The position numbers were made by a program, and so were the translations under genes. Source: Rhodoluna sp. (GTDB lineage: Bacteria; Actinomycetota; Actinomycetes; Actinomycetales; Microbacteriaceae). Taken from it: a stretch of 38,409 bases of DNA. Shown here piece by piece: positions 25,035 to 33,115 of the stretch. The notes under the pieces are model-generated. The model was not told where the DNA came from. It saw only the letters and a list, made by a program, of their open reading frames with translations, and did no database searches. The stretch's first letter is position 1. Each line of letters starts with the position of its first letter. The stretch is taken from NCBI GenBank assembly GCA_030832065.1, contig JAURJV010000020.1:1-38409 (forward strand), read 5' to 3'.

Positions 25035-26030
25035 TTACTTGTCGTGCTCGGCTACTTGGCTGGAGGATTCTGCTGATTTTGTGGCTTGGCGTAACGATTT
25101 CCTAACCTTCTTGTCACTGACCTTTCGTTCCCCAACGTGCTCAGGGTTCCAAACAGCTATATCCTCATCTTCAAACTCGGGTTTAGCCCTTCGCACGAAG
25201 CTTGGCAAAACAGTGCCAGGGGCTAGCAACCTAGCCGTTAGCAAGAATCCAGTGTGTCCGGACATTCGATGTTCTGGTCGCACGGCCAACCCCTGCAGGT
25301 GCCACCCACGGTGGAGCGTTTCGAAAGCTTGCGGCTCAGTGAAACGTCCGCTGGATTTCAAATCTTCAGCCACTCGCGAAAGCTGAGTCACGGTAGCCAC
25401 GTAACAGGTCAATACACCACCTGGTGCAAGTGCGTAGCAGATGGCATCGATGCACTCCCAAGGGGCCAACATGTCTAGGACAATTCGATCTATGCTTCCT
25501 GGTTTTATGTGCTGTTCCACTGCTGTCTCAAAACTACCGAGCACAACATCCCAATTCTTTGGACGAAAGCCAAATGCCGTGGTCACGTTTGCCTGAGCAA
25601 TCTCAGCAAAGTCTTCTCTGCGTTCAAATGATGTGAGGTGGCCAGAACTACCTAAAGCCCTTAGCAAATACATACTCAGTCCACCTGATCCAACACCAGC
25701 TTCAATTACCCGAGCACCGGGATGGATGTCGCCCATGGTAACGATGTTGGCTGCATCCTTTGGATAAACAATTGCAGCACCTCTAGGCATTGATAAAACA
25801 AAGTCGGTAAGCAGTGGACGCAGAACTAGATACTTTACTCCAGCTTCATTTTCAATAACCGAAGCGTCAGGTTTACCGATGATGTCGTCATGTCTAATGT
25901 TTCCTCGGTGTGTGCCAAAGACAGCCCCAGCGGCAAGAGTAATTGTGTTTAGCCGACCCTTTGGTCCGGTCAGTTGAACTCGCTCCCCCGCTTGAAAGTT
26001 TCCTCGAAGAGTTCTAAGAGTCTCGTTCAT
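25035..26030 (-). CDS. trmI: tRNA (adenine-58-N1)-methyltransferase
   Basis: Methylates A58 in the T-loop of tRNAs with S-adenosylmethionine. The TrmI N-terminal beta domain (AGERVQLTGPKGR) is followed by the Rossmann motif VIEAGVGSGGLSMYLLRALG (108-127) and the catalytic region IVLDMLAPWE. At 331 residues it carries the charged C-terminal tail seen in actinobacteria (about 290-331). It overlaps the HAD gene by four bases (ATGA). In mycobacteria trmI (Rv2118c) is just upstream of mpa, dop and pup. Confidence 0.94.
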   Translation of the reverse strand: MNETLRTLRGNFQAGERVQLTGPKGRLNTITLAAGAVFGTHRGNIRHDDIIGKPDASVIENEAGVKYLVLRPLLTDFVLSMPRGAAIVYPKDAANIVTMGDIHPGARVIEAGVGSGGLSMYLLRALGSSGHLTSFERREDFAEIAQANVTTAFGFRPKNWDVVLGSFETAVEQHIKPGSIDRIVLDMLAPWECIDAICYALAPGGVLTCYVATVTQLSRVAEDLKSSGRFTEPQAFETLHRGWHLQGLAVRPEHRMSGHTGFLLTARLLAPGTVLPSFVRRAKPEFEDEDIAVWNPEHVGERKVSDKKVRKSLRQATKSAESSSQVAEHDK

Positions 26031-26686
26031 TTGATCAACTTTCTAAGTTGCTTGTAGTTGAGGCCAACTAGAGATGGGATTAGGTTGCGACCTGGTTTCT
26101 CTGGGATTGGGACTATGTGAGGTATGCCAATCGCGTAAGTTCCCGCTGCTTCTGCTGAACTAAGACCGGAAATTGAGTCTTCAAATGCGATGCATTTCTC
26201 TGGAGGAAAGCCTAAGAGTTCGGCTGCTTTCAAATATGCCTCAGGGTGGGGCTTGCCATTTCTAACATCATCCCCAGCGACTATGACATCAAACGCTTCA
26301 AAATCTATGGCGTCAGCTACCTGTTTAGCCATCCGATGCATCGACATGGTAACCAGAGCCGTCTTAACTCCGTGAGACTTAAGATCCTTGAGCAGCTCTC
26401 GCGCTCCCGGTCGCCATGGAATTACTAAAGAGAGCTTCTTTTGCACCTCTTCGGTCAAGTGATCGACTATCTCAGTTGGTTCCATCGGAATGTTGGCTCG
26501 ATCACGAAGTAACTCTGAAGACTTGTCTAGGCTCATTCCGACAACATCTAACCCATCTTTTTCAGTCCATGAACCGTTGTGCTTGGCGGCCAGAGCTTGT
26601 TCAGATTCCATCCAATATGGCTCGGAATCAATGAGTGTGCCATCCATGTCAAAAAGCACGGCAAATTTAGGGCTACGAGCGAACAT
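26027..26686 (-). CDS. HAD superfamily hydrolase, beta-phosphoglucomutase-like
   Basis: Small-molecule phosphatase or phosphomutase, cytoplasmic, substrate unknown. The nucleophile motif is FDMDGTLIDS (D13, D15), then LVTMSMH (motif II), the lysine in GKPHPEAYL (motif III), and FEDSISGLSSAEAAG (motif IV). The helical cap between motifs I and II places it in the phosphoglucomutase/phosphatase group. The track uses TTG 26695, but a TAGACT -10 box touches that codon, so it would lie outside the mRNA. I use ATG 26686 (219 residues). It is the first gene of the long minus-strand run to trmI and beyond. Confidence 0.9.
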   Translation of the reverse strand: MFARSPKFAVLFDMDGTLIDSEPYWMESEQALAAKHNGSWTEKDGLDVVGMSLDKSSELLRDRANIPMEPTEIVDHLTEEVQKKLSLVIPWRPGARELLKDLKSHGVKTALVTMSMHRMAKQVADAIDFEAFDVIVAGDDVRNGKPHPEAYLKAAELLGFPPEKCIAFEDSISGLSSAEAAGTYAIGIPHIVPIPEKPGRNLIPSLVGLNYKQLRKLIK

Positions 26687-26695
26687 TATGACCAA

Positions 26696-26701
26696 AGTCT
26701 A
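26696..26701 (-). promoter_or_regulatory. -10 box of the HAD-trmI unit, start-deciding
   Basis: TAGACT, nine bases before ATG 26686. Transcription would start two or three bases upstream of the ATG, which rules out the upstream TTG at 26695. Confidence 0.45.
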
Positions 26702-26737
26702 ATCTTTAGAATTGAAATAGAGTTCTTCTAAGACAAC

Positions 26738-27625
26738 TTGACCCGAAACGGCGGAGATTTGAACGAGATTCCTAACATTTTCACAGGCAGAGTCCTCATC
26801 GTGGCTCTTGACGGTTGGACCGACGCTGGAGCTGGAGCCACCACTGCCGCAACCTATCTCAAGGACAAGATGCTTTCGGAGCGCCTGTTGAATATCGATG
26901 ACGCCGAATATTTTGATTATCTAAGACAGCGGCCAATCATTGTTTTGGATGAGCACGGCGATCGAGACTTTCTTTGGCCAAGTATTGAATTCTGGGGCCC
27001 TTCAGTTGAATCGCCGGCAACTAAAAACCTTTCTCTTTACTTCTTGATTGGCCAGGAGCCTGCCCTGCAGTGGCCTTATTTGCGTGACGAGATACGTGAA
27101 ATCGTTGAAGACCGAGAAATCACCGCAGTGATAATGGTTGGGTCATTGGCTTCCGAAGCTCCACACAATCGACCAATCAAGATCTATAAGAACAGTCAGT
27201 CTGCTTCAGTTCGCAACGCCTATGGCTTGGAGCGCAGCAATTATGACGGTAGGTCAGGTTTCCTATCTGTTCTGGGTCATGCTTTCGAAAAGTCCGGTTT
27301 ACCCACTCTTTCAATATGGGCACAGGTCCCCCACTACGTAGCATCAATGCCATCGCCTAAGGCTGCTTTAGCTTTGGTAAATGATCTTGAGATACTGCTT
27401 GGAGTTTCCGTGGATCACAAAGAACTCCTAACTTCTGCCTTCGAATGGGAACGCTCAGTTGACGACTTTATTGAAGGTGACGAAGACTTAGCAAACTATA
27501 TTGCTGGTTTAGAAAAGGCAAGAGACGAATCCGAAGCTGAAGAGATGAACACCGATGCACTTGCGTTGGAATTTGAGAAGTTCTTGCGACAAAACGAAGG
27601 TGACGGAGAAGACAAGAAGGACTAG
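26738..27625 (+). CDS. PAC2 family protein
   Basis: Actinobacterial homologue of the PAC2 proteasome-assembly chaperone fold; its cellular role in bacteria is not settled. Recognisable parts are LIVALDGWTDAGAGATTAATYL at the N-terminus, VIMVGSLASEAPHNRP in the middle, and SIWAQVPHYVASMPSPKAALALVNDLE. The C-terminal 60 residues are strongly acidic (EGDEDLANY, ESEAEEM, NEGDGEDKK). The track start is TTG 26738. TTG 26759, close behind GGCGGAG, is an alternative with too short spacing. A TAGAGT box at 26718-26723 is a candidate -10. Mycobacteria carry the same gene (Rv2125) close to trmI. Confidence 0.85.
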   Translation: MTRNGGDLNEIPNIFTGRVLIVALDGWTDAGAGATTAATYLKDKMLSERLLNIDDAEYFDYLRQRPIIVLDEHGDRDFLWPSIEFWGPSVESPATKNLSLYFLIGQEPALQWPYLRDEIREIVEDREITAVIMVGSLASEAPHNRPIKIYKNSQSASVRNAYGLERSNYDGRSGFLSVLGHAFEKSGLPTLSIWAQVPHYVASMPSPKAALALVNDLEILLGVSVDHKELLTSAFEWERSVDDFIEGDEDLANYIAGLEKARDESEAEEMNTDALALEFEKFLRQNEGDGEDKKD

Positions 27626-28461
27626 GCGCTTATTAGTCCTGCACTTAGCAGACCGAGCAGACCAAACCCAACTACCAGTCGCCAAATCACAAAGGGCATA
27701 AACGAACCTTTGTTTAGGTATTTAAGCAAACCTGCAATGACGAGGTAGCCAACCACAAATGAGGCAATAGTGGCAACAATAGTTCCGGTCAGCATCGCTC
27801 CGTCGAGATTCTGATAGCTGTCGCGAAATTGAAGTAGACCACTGGCAAGCACCGCGGGAATTCCAATTAGGAATGAGAATCGAGCGGCATCAGCTCGCTT
27901 GAATCCGGCAAACAGTCCAAAACTTATGCTTGCCCCAGATCTTGAAACACCTGGCATCAAGGAAAGCATCTGACCTAAACCAAAGGTCATTGCGGAACCG
28001 AATGTGAGCTCCTTGATGGACTTTTGCTTTTTTCCAAGTCGGTCGGCTAGGTATAAGACAACGCTGAAGATAATCATCGTAAAAGCGATCACCCAGAGGG
28101 TTCGGACAGTTTCTTCAACAAAGTTTCTGAAAGCCAAACCGGCAATTCCAACCGGAATTGAGGCGAGGATGACAAACCAAGCCAACTTGTAATCTTGCTC
28201 AGCTCGCTTTGATTTGCTGAAGATTCCTTGACCCCAGGCTTTGATCAATCGCCAAATGTCTTTAGCAAAGTAAATAAGAACGGCCGCTTCTGTTCCAAGC
28301 TGAATTGTTGCGATAAATGCTGTAGTCGCTGAGTTCTGATCACTTAGTCCAGGCACTTGAAGTAATTCTGAAACTATTTGAACGTGTGCGCTTGATGAAA
28401 CCGGCAAGAATTCAGTTAGTCCCTGCACCACTCCAAGGATTAGAGCTTGGATAAAGGTCAT
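27622..28461 (-). CDS. uppP: Undecaprenyl-diphosphatase (BacA family)
   Basis: Dephosphorylates undecaprenyl pyrophosphate to recycle the lipid carrier of cell-wall synthesis. Both signatures are visible: EFLPVSSSAH (17-26) near the first helix and PGVSRSGAS (170-178) with catalytic R174. The 279 residues give about eight membrane helices, normal for the family. ATG overlaps the stop of the small acidic gene by four bases. It converges with the PAC2 gene, with which it overlaps by four bases. Confidence 0.95.
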   Translation of the reverse strand: MTFIQALILGVVQGLTEFLPVSSSAHVQIVSELLQVPGLSDQNSATTAFIATIQLGTEAAVLIYFAKDIWRLIKAWGQGIFSKSKRAEQDYKLAWFVILASIPVGIAGLAFRNFVEETVRTLWVIAFTMIIFSVVLYLADRLGKKQKSIKELTFGSAMTFGLGQMLSLMPGVSRSGASISFGLFAGFKRADAARFSFLIGIPAVLASGLLQFRDSYQNLDGAMLTGTIVATIASFVVGYLVIAGLLKYLNKGSFMPFVIWRLVVGFGLLGLLSAGLISA

Positions 28462-28676
28462 TGCCAGTCGTCTTCGTCTTCAGCAAGTTCCATCGGTAGG
28501 AACTCTCCGTGCTGATCGGATAGTGCTTCCTCATAATCTAGGAAGGCGGACTTCAGGTGTTCGTAGGCAGCTGCCACAGCTGGGTCATCGACACCGCGAC
28601 CGGTAGATACGGCTTCTAGGTGCCTTTCGAGGGCAGCAATTAGTTTGCTTAGTGCTGTTCTAGAGTCCTGAGCCAT
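28458..28676 (-). CDS. Small conserved acidic protein upstream of uppP
   Basis: Function unknown. The 72-residue soluble product looks fully helical (RTALSKLIAALERHLEAV, then DDPAVAAAYEHLKSAFLDYEEAL) and ends in an acidic tail EDEDDWQ. It is translationally coupled to uppP by a four-base overlap. ATG 28676 has TAGTTT six bases upstream and no Shine-Dalgarno, which supports a real, leaderless gene. Conserved small proteins next to uppP are known in actinobacteria, but I cannot name a family. Confidence 0.75.
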   Translation of the reverse strand: MAQDSRTALSKLIAALERHLEAVSTGRGVDDPAVAAAYEHLKSAFLDYEEALSDQHGEFLPMELAEDEDDWQ

Positions 28677-28682
28677 AAGACA

Positions 28683-28688
28683 AAACTA
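28683..28688 (-). promoter_or_regulatory. -10 box, predicted leaderless promoter of the uppP unit
   Basis: TAGTTT, then TGTCTT, then ATG 28676. Confidence 0.45.
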
Positions 28689-28768
28689 CTCTGCTCTAGA
28701 AAGATTTTGGGGAAATTCTTAACCTCGTCTTTAGTAGTAAAATCAGGGAGGTTCATAATTTCACCCAG

Positions 28769-28851
28769 GTCCGGGTGGCGGAATGGTAGACGCGCTAGCT
28801 TGAGGTGCTAGTCCTCATTAGAGGGTAGGGGTTCAAGTCCCCTTTCGGACA
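28769..28851 (+). tRNA. tRNA-Leu(GAG)
   Basis: An 83-base class II tRNA. Acceptor GTCCGGG pairs with TTCGGAC with two G-T pairs, and A is the discriminator. The anticodon stem CTAGC/GCTAG encloses loop TTGAGGT, so the anticodon is GAG (28802-28804), reading CUC and CUU. The long variable arm CCTC-ATTA-GAGG is typical of leucine tRNA, and the T arm is AGGGG-TTCAAGT-CCCCT. CCA is not encoded. Confidence 0.95.
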
Positions 28852-28874
28852 CTTTGATTCATTTATCAAAAAGT

Positions 28875-28880
28875 TAGACT
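28875..28880 (+). promoter_or_regulatory. -10 box, predicted leaderless sirtuin promoter
   Basis: TAGACT, then CGATTTC, then ATG 28888, with no Shine-Dalgarno. Confidence 0.5.
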
Positions 28881-28887
28881 CGATTTC

Positions 28888-29715
28888 ATGTCTTTAATCT
28901 CGGACCCAGCAGCGACATCGCTAGCTGCGGCTAGGGAGATTCTTGCTGGCAAGAAAGTGTTCGTGCTAACTGGAGCTGGGCTTAGTACCGATTCAGGCAT
29001 CCCCGATTACCGTGGCGAAGGTCGAGTTGCCCGACATCCAATGACCTATGACGTGTTCATGGGTTCGTTTGAAGCCAGGCAACGATACTGGGCCAGAAGC
29101 TATGTTGGTTGGTCACGCATCGCTAACGCCGGGCCAAACGCAGGACACTTCGCCCTGGCTCAGGCGCAGACCCTAGGCGCTATCGAATCTCTGGTAACCC
29201 AAAATGTTGACGGCCTGCACACCCAAGCTGGCAGTAACGCGGTTATCGACCTGCACGGCCGGCTTGACCGTGTTATCTGTCTAGGTTGCAAGACAGTGAT
29301 CTCTCGAACGAGTATGGATGAACTGCTAGAAGCTCATAATCCTGACATCAGTAAAGACAATTCGGTTGAGTTCACACCGGACGGTGATGCTGAGGTAGCG
29401 GGAACGGAAAGTTTTCAAGTACCGAGTTGTAATAGGTGTGGCGGTGTCTACAAACCCGATGTGGTCTTCTTTGGTGAGTCGGTTCCAGTGGCCAGGGTGG
29501 AACGTGCAATTGCCGCGTTAGACAGGGCGGATGCAATTCTTGTAGCGGGTTCTTCATTAACCGTTAATTCAGGTTTCCGTTTTGCTCGGATGGCTAATAA
29601 ATCAGGTAAACCACTAGTCATAGTCAACCTTGGCCCAACTCGAGCCGATAGTCTGGCGTCAGTAAAGATTGAAGCAAACACGTCAATAGCTTTAGAGAGG
29701 CTACTTCTTGACTGA
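28888..29715 (+). CDS. Sir2 family NAD-dependent protein deacylase
   Basis: Removes acyl groups from lysines using NAD. Motifs: GAGLSTDSGIPDYRG (29-43) for NAD, TQNVDGLH (104-111), catalytic H123 in DLHGRLD, and four zinc cysteines C131, C134, C181 and C184. The second NAD part is GSSLTVNSG. The stretch between the zinc cysteine pairs is long (about 46 residues) and acidic. At 275 residues it fits the bacterial group near CobB, though the deacetylase/desuccinylase Y-x-x-R pair is not evident. Its end overlaps the next gene by eight bases. Confidence 0.93.
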   Translation: MSLISDPAATSLAAAREILAGKKVFVLTGAGLSTDSGIPDYRGEGRVARHPMTYDVFMGSFEARQRYWARSYVGWSRIANAGPNAGHFALAQAQTLGAIESLVTQNVDGLHTQAGSNAVIDLHGRLDRVICLGCKTVISRTSMDELLEAHNPDISKDNSVEFTPDGDAEVAGTESFQVPSCNRCGGVYKPDVVFFGESVPVARVERAIAALDRADAILVAGSSLTVNSGFRFARMANKSGKPLVIVNLGPTRADSLASVKIEANTSIALERLLLD

Positions 29716-30286
29716 AACAGTTTTAGGTTTGATGAGACACGGTCAAACCGATTGGAATGTCGCGTTGAGGCTTCAAGGTTCGAGCGATATCGCACTCAAC
29801 CCAGAAGGTCTGCGGCAAGCAGAGTTAGCCAGCAGAAAAATTCACCCTGCTGATTGGGATATCATCATCGCTTCCCCGCTCTCCAGGGCACATAGAACCG
29901 CTGAGATCATTGCTTCACAGACCGGACACGATGTCGTTATAGTTCCGGACTTGATTGAAAGATCTTTTGGTGAAGCCGAAGGTTTATCCCATCCGCAATG
30001 GCGTGCACTTCACGAAAGCGGTAAACCGATCCTTGGGCTTGAAACCATGGATGAGCTTAGAATCAGAGCTAAATCCTTACTCTCCCTAGTGGCCACCCAC
30101 TATGACGGAAAGAGAGTGCTAGCTGTAAGTCACGGTGCATACATCAGAATGGTTTTGCAGTTAGCCTCTGAGGGTAAATATCCAACCTCTGAAGATAGGC
30201 TCGGCAATGTTTCGTTATCGAGATTGATTTACCAGGATGGTCTTTGGTCAGTCCTAGATTTCAATCCGAAGTCTCTAGCCGATTGA
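29708..30286 (+). CDS. Histidine phosphatase family protein (phosphoglycerate mutase-like)
   Basis: Phosphatase with a phosphohistidine intermediate; substrate unknown. The catalytic motif is LMRHGQTDWN (R10, H11, G12), with SPLSRAHRTAEII and the second histidine in AVSHGAYIRM. Length 192 residues. The start TTG 29708 lies inside the end of the sirtuin gene, with an eight-base overlap, so it depends on coupled translation. Its 3' end overlaps the opposed glycosyltransferase gene by 26 bases. Confidence 0.9.
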   Translation: MTETVLGLMRHGQTDWNVALRLQGSSDIALNPEGLRQAELASRKIHPADWDIIIASPLSRAHRTAEIIASQTGHDVVIVPDLIERSFGEAEGLSHPQWRALHESGKPILGLETMDELRIRAKSLLSLVATHYDGKRVLAVSHGAYIRMVLQLASEGKYPTSEDRLGNVSLSRLIYQDGLWSVLDFNPKSLAD

Positions 30287-31340
30287 AAACTCTGATTAAT
30301 TCCTGCGCTGAATCATCCCAGTTGAATTTTTTAGCTTGTGCTAAAGCAGATTGAGATTTCTGTAACCAAATCTCTTCACGCGATAGTTCGCTTAGGCTAT
30401 CGGCTAATTGTTTAGGCATCTCAGGATTGAAGAAAGTACCGGAGTCACCGGCAACTTCCCTAAAAATAGTCAAATCAGAAACCACCACAGGGGTTGCCTG
30501 GATCATGCCTTCGACTAGAGGAATTCCAAAACCTTCATCTTTACTGGCAGTTACTAGAGCAAAGGCATTAGATAGCAGATCACGATACTCCAGATCGCTC
30601 ACGCCATTGTGGAATTTGACTGAAGCATTATTTTCGGTCGCTAACTCACTTAGCTCAGATTGACGTCTTGAGTCAATCTTGCTTAGCAAGTGCAAGGTGA
30701 ATCCTTCTGCTTGCCCTACTCCGCGTATGAGAGTTTCAACATTCTTGTATGGCATGAACGAGCCAATGTAAATCAGATCTTTACTTGCCGGGTATTTTCT
30801 GGATTTAACAGCGTTTCCTGGAGTTGGAGCATTGTAAACAACTGAAACTGGCCGCCTGGTGAGTCTATGCCTGCCAATCAACTCTTTCGTAGTCTTCGAA
30901 ACAGTAACAATTGCATCTGCTCGGTTCAACAAAATCCTTTGGGGTAAGTAACTCAGGTGATACAAACGCCAGAGCACTCGCAACAGAAGGTTCAAGTCTT
31001 GCGGCGGCTTACGGTGACGGTAGTAGATGAGGTCATGAAGAGTTAGAACTAACTTGTACTTCCTCCGAAAACTGCCCATAACCTGCATCGGTGAGTAAAC
31101 GTTCTCTGCCCCCAGCTTGTTCAACTTTCCTGCGATCCAGAATTCCTTTGCAGATTCTGGTGAATTCAGCATTACATGTTTTATTCCAGTTGGCAGAAAG
31201 TCGAGCTGCCTCGGCTCACAAATAATCGCAACGACTTCAATCTTTGAATTCAAGGCACGAATTAGTTCAACACTAAATCGGCTAATACCATCGTGATGGT
31301 CCAGTCGGATGAACCGGGCGTCAAAATAGAGAGTCTTCAA
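30261..31340 (-). CDS. GT4 family glycosyltransferase
   Basis: GT-B fold glycosyltransferase, retaining, probably building a surface glycan; donor and acceptor unknown. The donor-binding half has YIGSFMPYKNVETLIRG and the E-x7-E type motif in SKDEGFGIPLVEGMIQATP, followed by VVVSD. The N-terminal half has DHHDGISRFSVEL, typical for mannosyltransferase-like members. It has 359 residues and no membrane segment. The start is TTG 31340, one base after the stop of the alpha/beta hydrolase gene, so it is translated by coupling. No other glycan genes are adjacent. Confidence 0.88.
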   Translation of the reverse strand: MKTLYFDARFIRLDHHDGISRFSVELIRALNSKIEVVAIICEPRQLDFLPTGIKHVMLNSPESAKEFWIAGKLNKLGAENVYSPMQVMGSFRRKYKLVLTLHDLIYYRHRKPPQDLNLLLRVLWRLYHLSYLPQRILLNRADAIVTVSKTTKELIGRHRLTRRPVSVVYNAPTPGNAVKSRKYPASKDLIYIGSFMPYKNVETLIRGVGQAEGFTLHLLSKIDSRRQSELSELATENNASVKFHNGVSDLEYRDLLSNAFALVTASKDEGFGIPLVEGMIQATPVVVSDLTIFREVAGDSGTFFNPEMPKQLADSLSELSREEIWLQKSQSALAQAKKFNWDDSAQELIRVFNRLETSD

Positions 31341-31341
31341 G

Positions 31342-32238
31342 CTACAGCGATTCTTTTATGAAGGCCCGAATTTCATTCACTGTGTTCTCGGCTGCCTCAT
31401 AGTGAACTAAGTGGCCACAGTTCTTGATTTCATACATCTTGGCGTTCTTCATCTTCTTCGACATAGCAACAACTGCTTCCACTGGGGTGACCTCATCTAG
31501 TTCGGCTGCTACTAGGAACACAGGAACGTGGATCAGGTCAACGTAAGGCTGCATGGTATGTGAAATGGAGGCAACGTAGGACTCCCAAACAACGTGGGAA
31601 TTAGCAAAACTATTGAAGTGCTGACGATGCTGGCCAACGATCCATTTGCGGAGCGCTCTGTCTCTGGATTTTGTTGTGTAGGCACTCATGGAATCAACCA
31701 GTAGTCGAGTCTTTAGCATTCCCATACCTAGACGCGTCGGCATTTTGTGGGCGAGCCAGTAGTAACCTTTTACCCCGTTCATTAGGAACCTGGAAAGCCC
31801 CTTGGTTATGCCGCCTGCAACAGGATTGATGCAAACCAGTGCAGAAAAAAAATCTTCTTGAGCCTGAGCCGAACTCACCATCAGAGTTCCAAAAGAATGC
31901 CCAATAGCTACCGGCTTCTTAATGTCAATCGCCGACACGAATTTGATGAGCCAATCAACATAATTTGCCAGCGTGTGTTCAGCGGTCAGTGGCGCGGAGA
32001 TACCAAAGCCAGGGATATCTGGTGCATACACATTGAAATCATCTAGCGCACCTGCGAACGACTCGAGGCCGTGATGATCTCCCCGATAGCCATGAACCAG
32101 CAGGATGTCCTTAACTTTGCCTGTCCCAGTGTTGGTGGCTGGGTAAAACCAGTACTCAGAGGGTACGCCAGCAACCGTAACCGTCAACCGCTTAGCTCTC
32201 TTCTGAGCAAGAAGTTGAAGTTCTGCTGCGTCTCTCAT
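31342..32238 (-). CDS. Alpha/beta hydrolase
   Basis: Hydrolase of unknown substrate. The oxyanion-hole region is LVHGYRGDHHG, the nucleophile elbow is GHSFGT (S115 with the start used here), the acid is in VAAELDEVTP, and the catalytic histidine is in NCGHLVHYE. No signal peptide is present. The track starts at GTG 32244, but that codon is inside AGGGGAGTG, the ribosome site, and ATG 32238 with five to six bases spacing fits better. It precedes the GT4 gene by one base. Confidence 0.88.
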   Translation of the reverse strand: MRDAAELQLLAQKRAKRLTVTVAGVPSEYWFYPATNTGTGKVKDILLVHGYRGDHHGLESFAGALDDFNVYAPDIPGFGISAPLTAEHTLANYVDWLIKFVSAIDIKKPVAIGHSFGTLMVSSAQAQEDFFSALVCINPVAGGITKGLSRFLMNGVKGYYWLAHKMPTRLGMGMLKTRLLVDSMSAYTTKSRDRALRKWIVGQHRQHFNSFANSHVVWESYVASISHTMQPYVDLIHVPVFLVAAELDEVTPVEAVVAMSKKMKNAKMYEIKNCGHLVHYEAAENTVNEIRAFIKESL

Positions 32239-32325
32239 GATCACTCCCCTGATGCTTACCTTCTCACAATTCTATCTTGAGCCCTCAGAACGCAAGGCTT
32301 CAGCGGTTATGTCCTAGCGGGCAAC

Positions 32326-32331
32326 TAGTCT
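32326..32331 (+). promoter_or_regulatory. -10 box, predicted leaderless exonuclease promoter
   Basis: TAGTCT, then TGAGAC, then ATG 32338, with no Shine-Dalgarno. Confidence 0.5.
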
Positions 32332-32337
32332 TGAGAC

Positions 32338-33072
32338 ATGAGCGAAGAAAATGGGAAGTTACAGTTACCGAGGTGGCTAGATGTCATTGCAGTATTTGAC
32401 ACTGAAACCACTGGTGTTGATGTTACGAAGGCAAAAATAGTCACCGCGGCATTGCATCTGATGAATCAAAATGGCGAGGTTTTACCAGGTGGCAAAGACT
32501 GGCTCATTAACCCAGGTGTCCCAATTCCTCCAGCTGCCATCGCAGTTCACAAAATCACCGACGAGATGGTTCAGCGCGATGGTATGGATGCAGCAACTGG
32601 TGTCCAGGAAATAGTCACAGCCATTCAGGAACTCTTTGAACGAGGAATACCAGTTGTTGCATACAACGCTGCCTACGATTTCAGCTTGCTCCACCACCAG
32701 GCCCTAAGCTTTGGGATCACTCCGGTAAAGTTTGGCTCGGTTATTGACCCGTTAGTAATCGATAAGACGGTGGACAAGTGGCGCAAAGGTAGCCGGAAAC
32801 TTGAGAACGTTGCTCAACATTACGGAGTTTCCCTAGCTAATGCCCATGCCGCAAAGGACGATGCGATAGCTGCTGGACTGGTTGGGCTCTCTGTGCTTAG
32901 ATTCTTCAAAGCACAGGCTAAACCCGTGGTTGATTTTCCTGCCTCTGCAGAAGAACTGCACCAGCTCCAAGCTAAATGGGCTGACGAAATCGAAACCAGC
33001 TTCGCGAAATGGCGCCAGCAGGACATGCCGGATTACGTCCCATCGTTTGGTTGGCCGATAAAACAGAGTTAA
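32338..33072 (+). CDS. DnaQ-like DEDDh 3'-5' exonuclease
   Basis: Exonuclease of the DNA polymerase III epsilon type. All acidic residues of the DEDDh class are seen: D21 and E23 in FDTETTGVD, D114 in YNAAYDFSLL, H170 and D175 in NAHAAKDDA. The 244 residues include a C-terminal helical extension after the exonuclease domain (about 190-244) instead of a polymerase-binding tail that I could recognise. It may proofread, repair or trim DNA or RNA; the sequence does not decide. It ends at a hairpin shared with the convergent L31 gene. Confidence 0.9.
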   Translation: MSEENGKLQLPRWLDVIAVFDTETTGVDVTKAKIVTAALHLMNQNGEVLPGGKDWLINPGVPIPPAAIAVHKITDEMVQRDGMDAATGVQEIVTAIQELFERGIPVVAYNAAYDFSLLHHQALSFGITPVKFGSVIDPLVIDKTVDKWRKGSRKLENVAQHYGVSLANAHAAKDDAIAAGLVGLSVLRFFKAQAKPVVDFPASAEELHQLQAKWADEIETSFAKWRQQDMPDYVPSFGWPIKQS

Positions 33073-33077
33073 AACAA

Positions 33078-33103
33078 AAATGGACCTCTTACGAGGTCCA
33101 TTT
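33078..33103 (-). terminator. Terminator between the exonuclease and L31 genes
   Basis: AAATGGACCTC, loop TTAC and GAGGTCCATTT form a perfect eleven-pair stem. On the minus strand it is followed by a T-rich run (TTTGTTTT), so it mainly ends the L31 transcript; on plus the T run is short, giving weak two-way action. Confidence 0.88.
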
Positions 33104-33115
33104 CGATTTAAGTTC

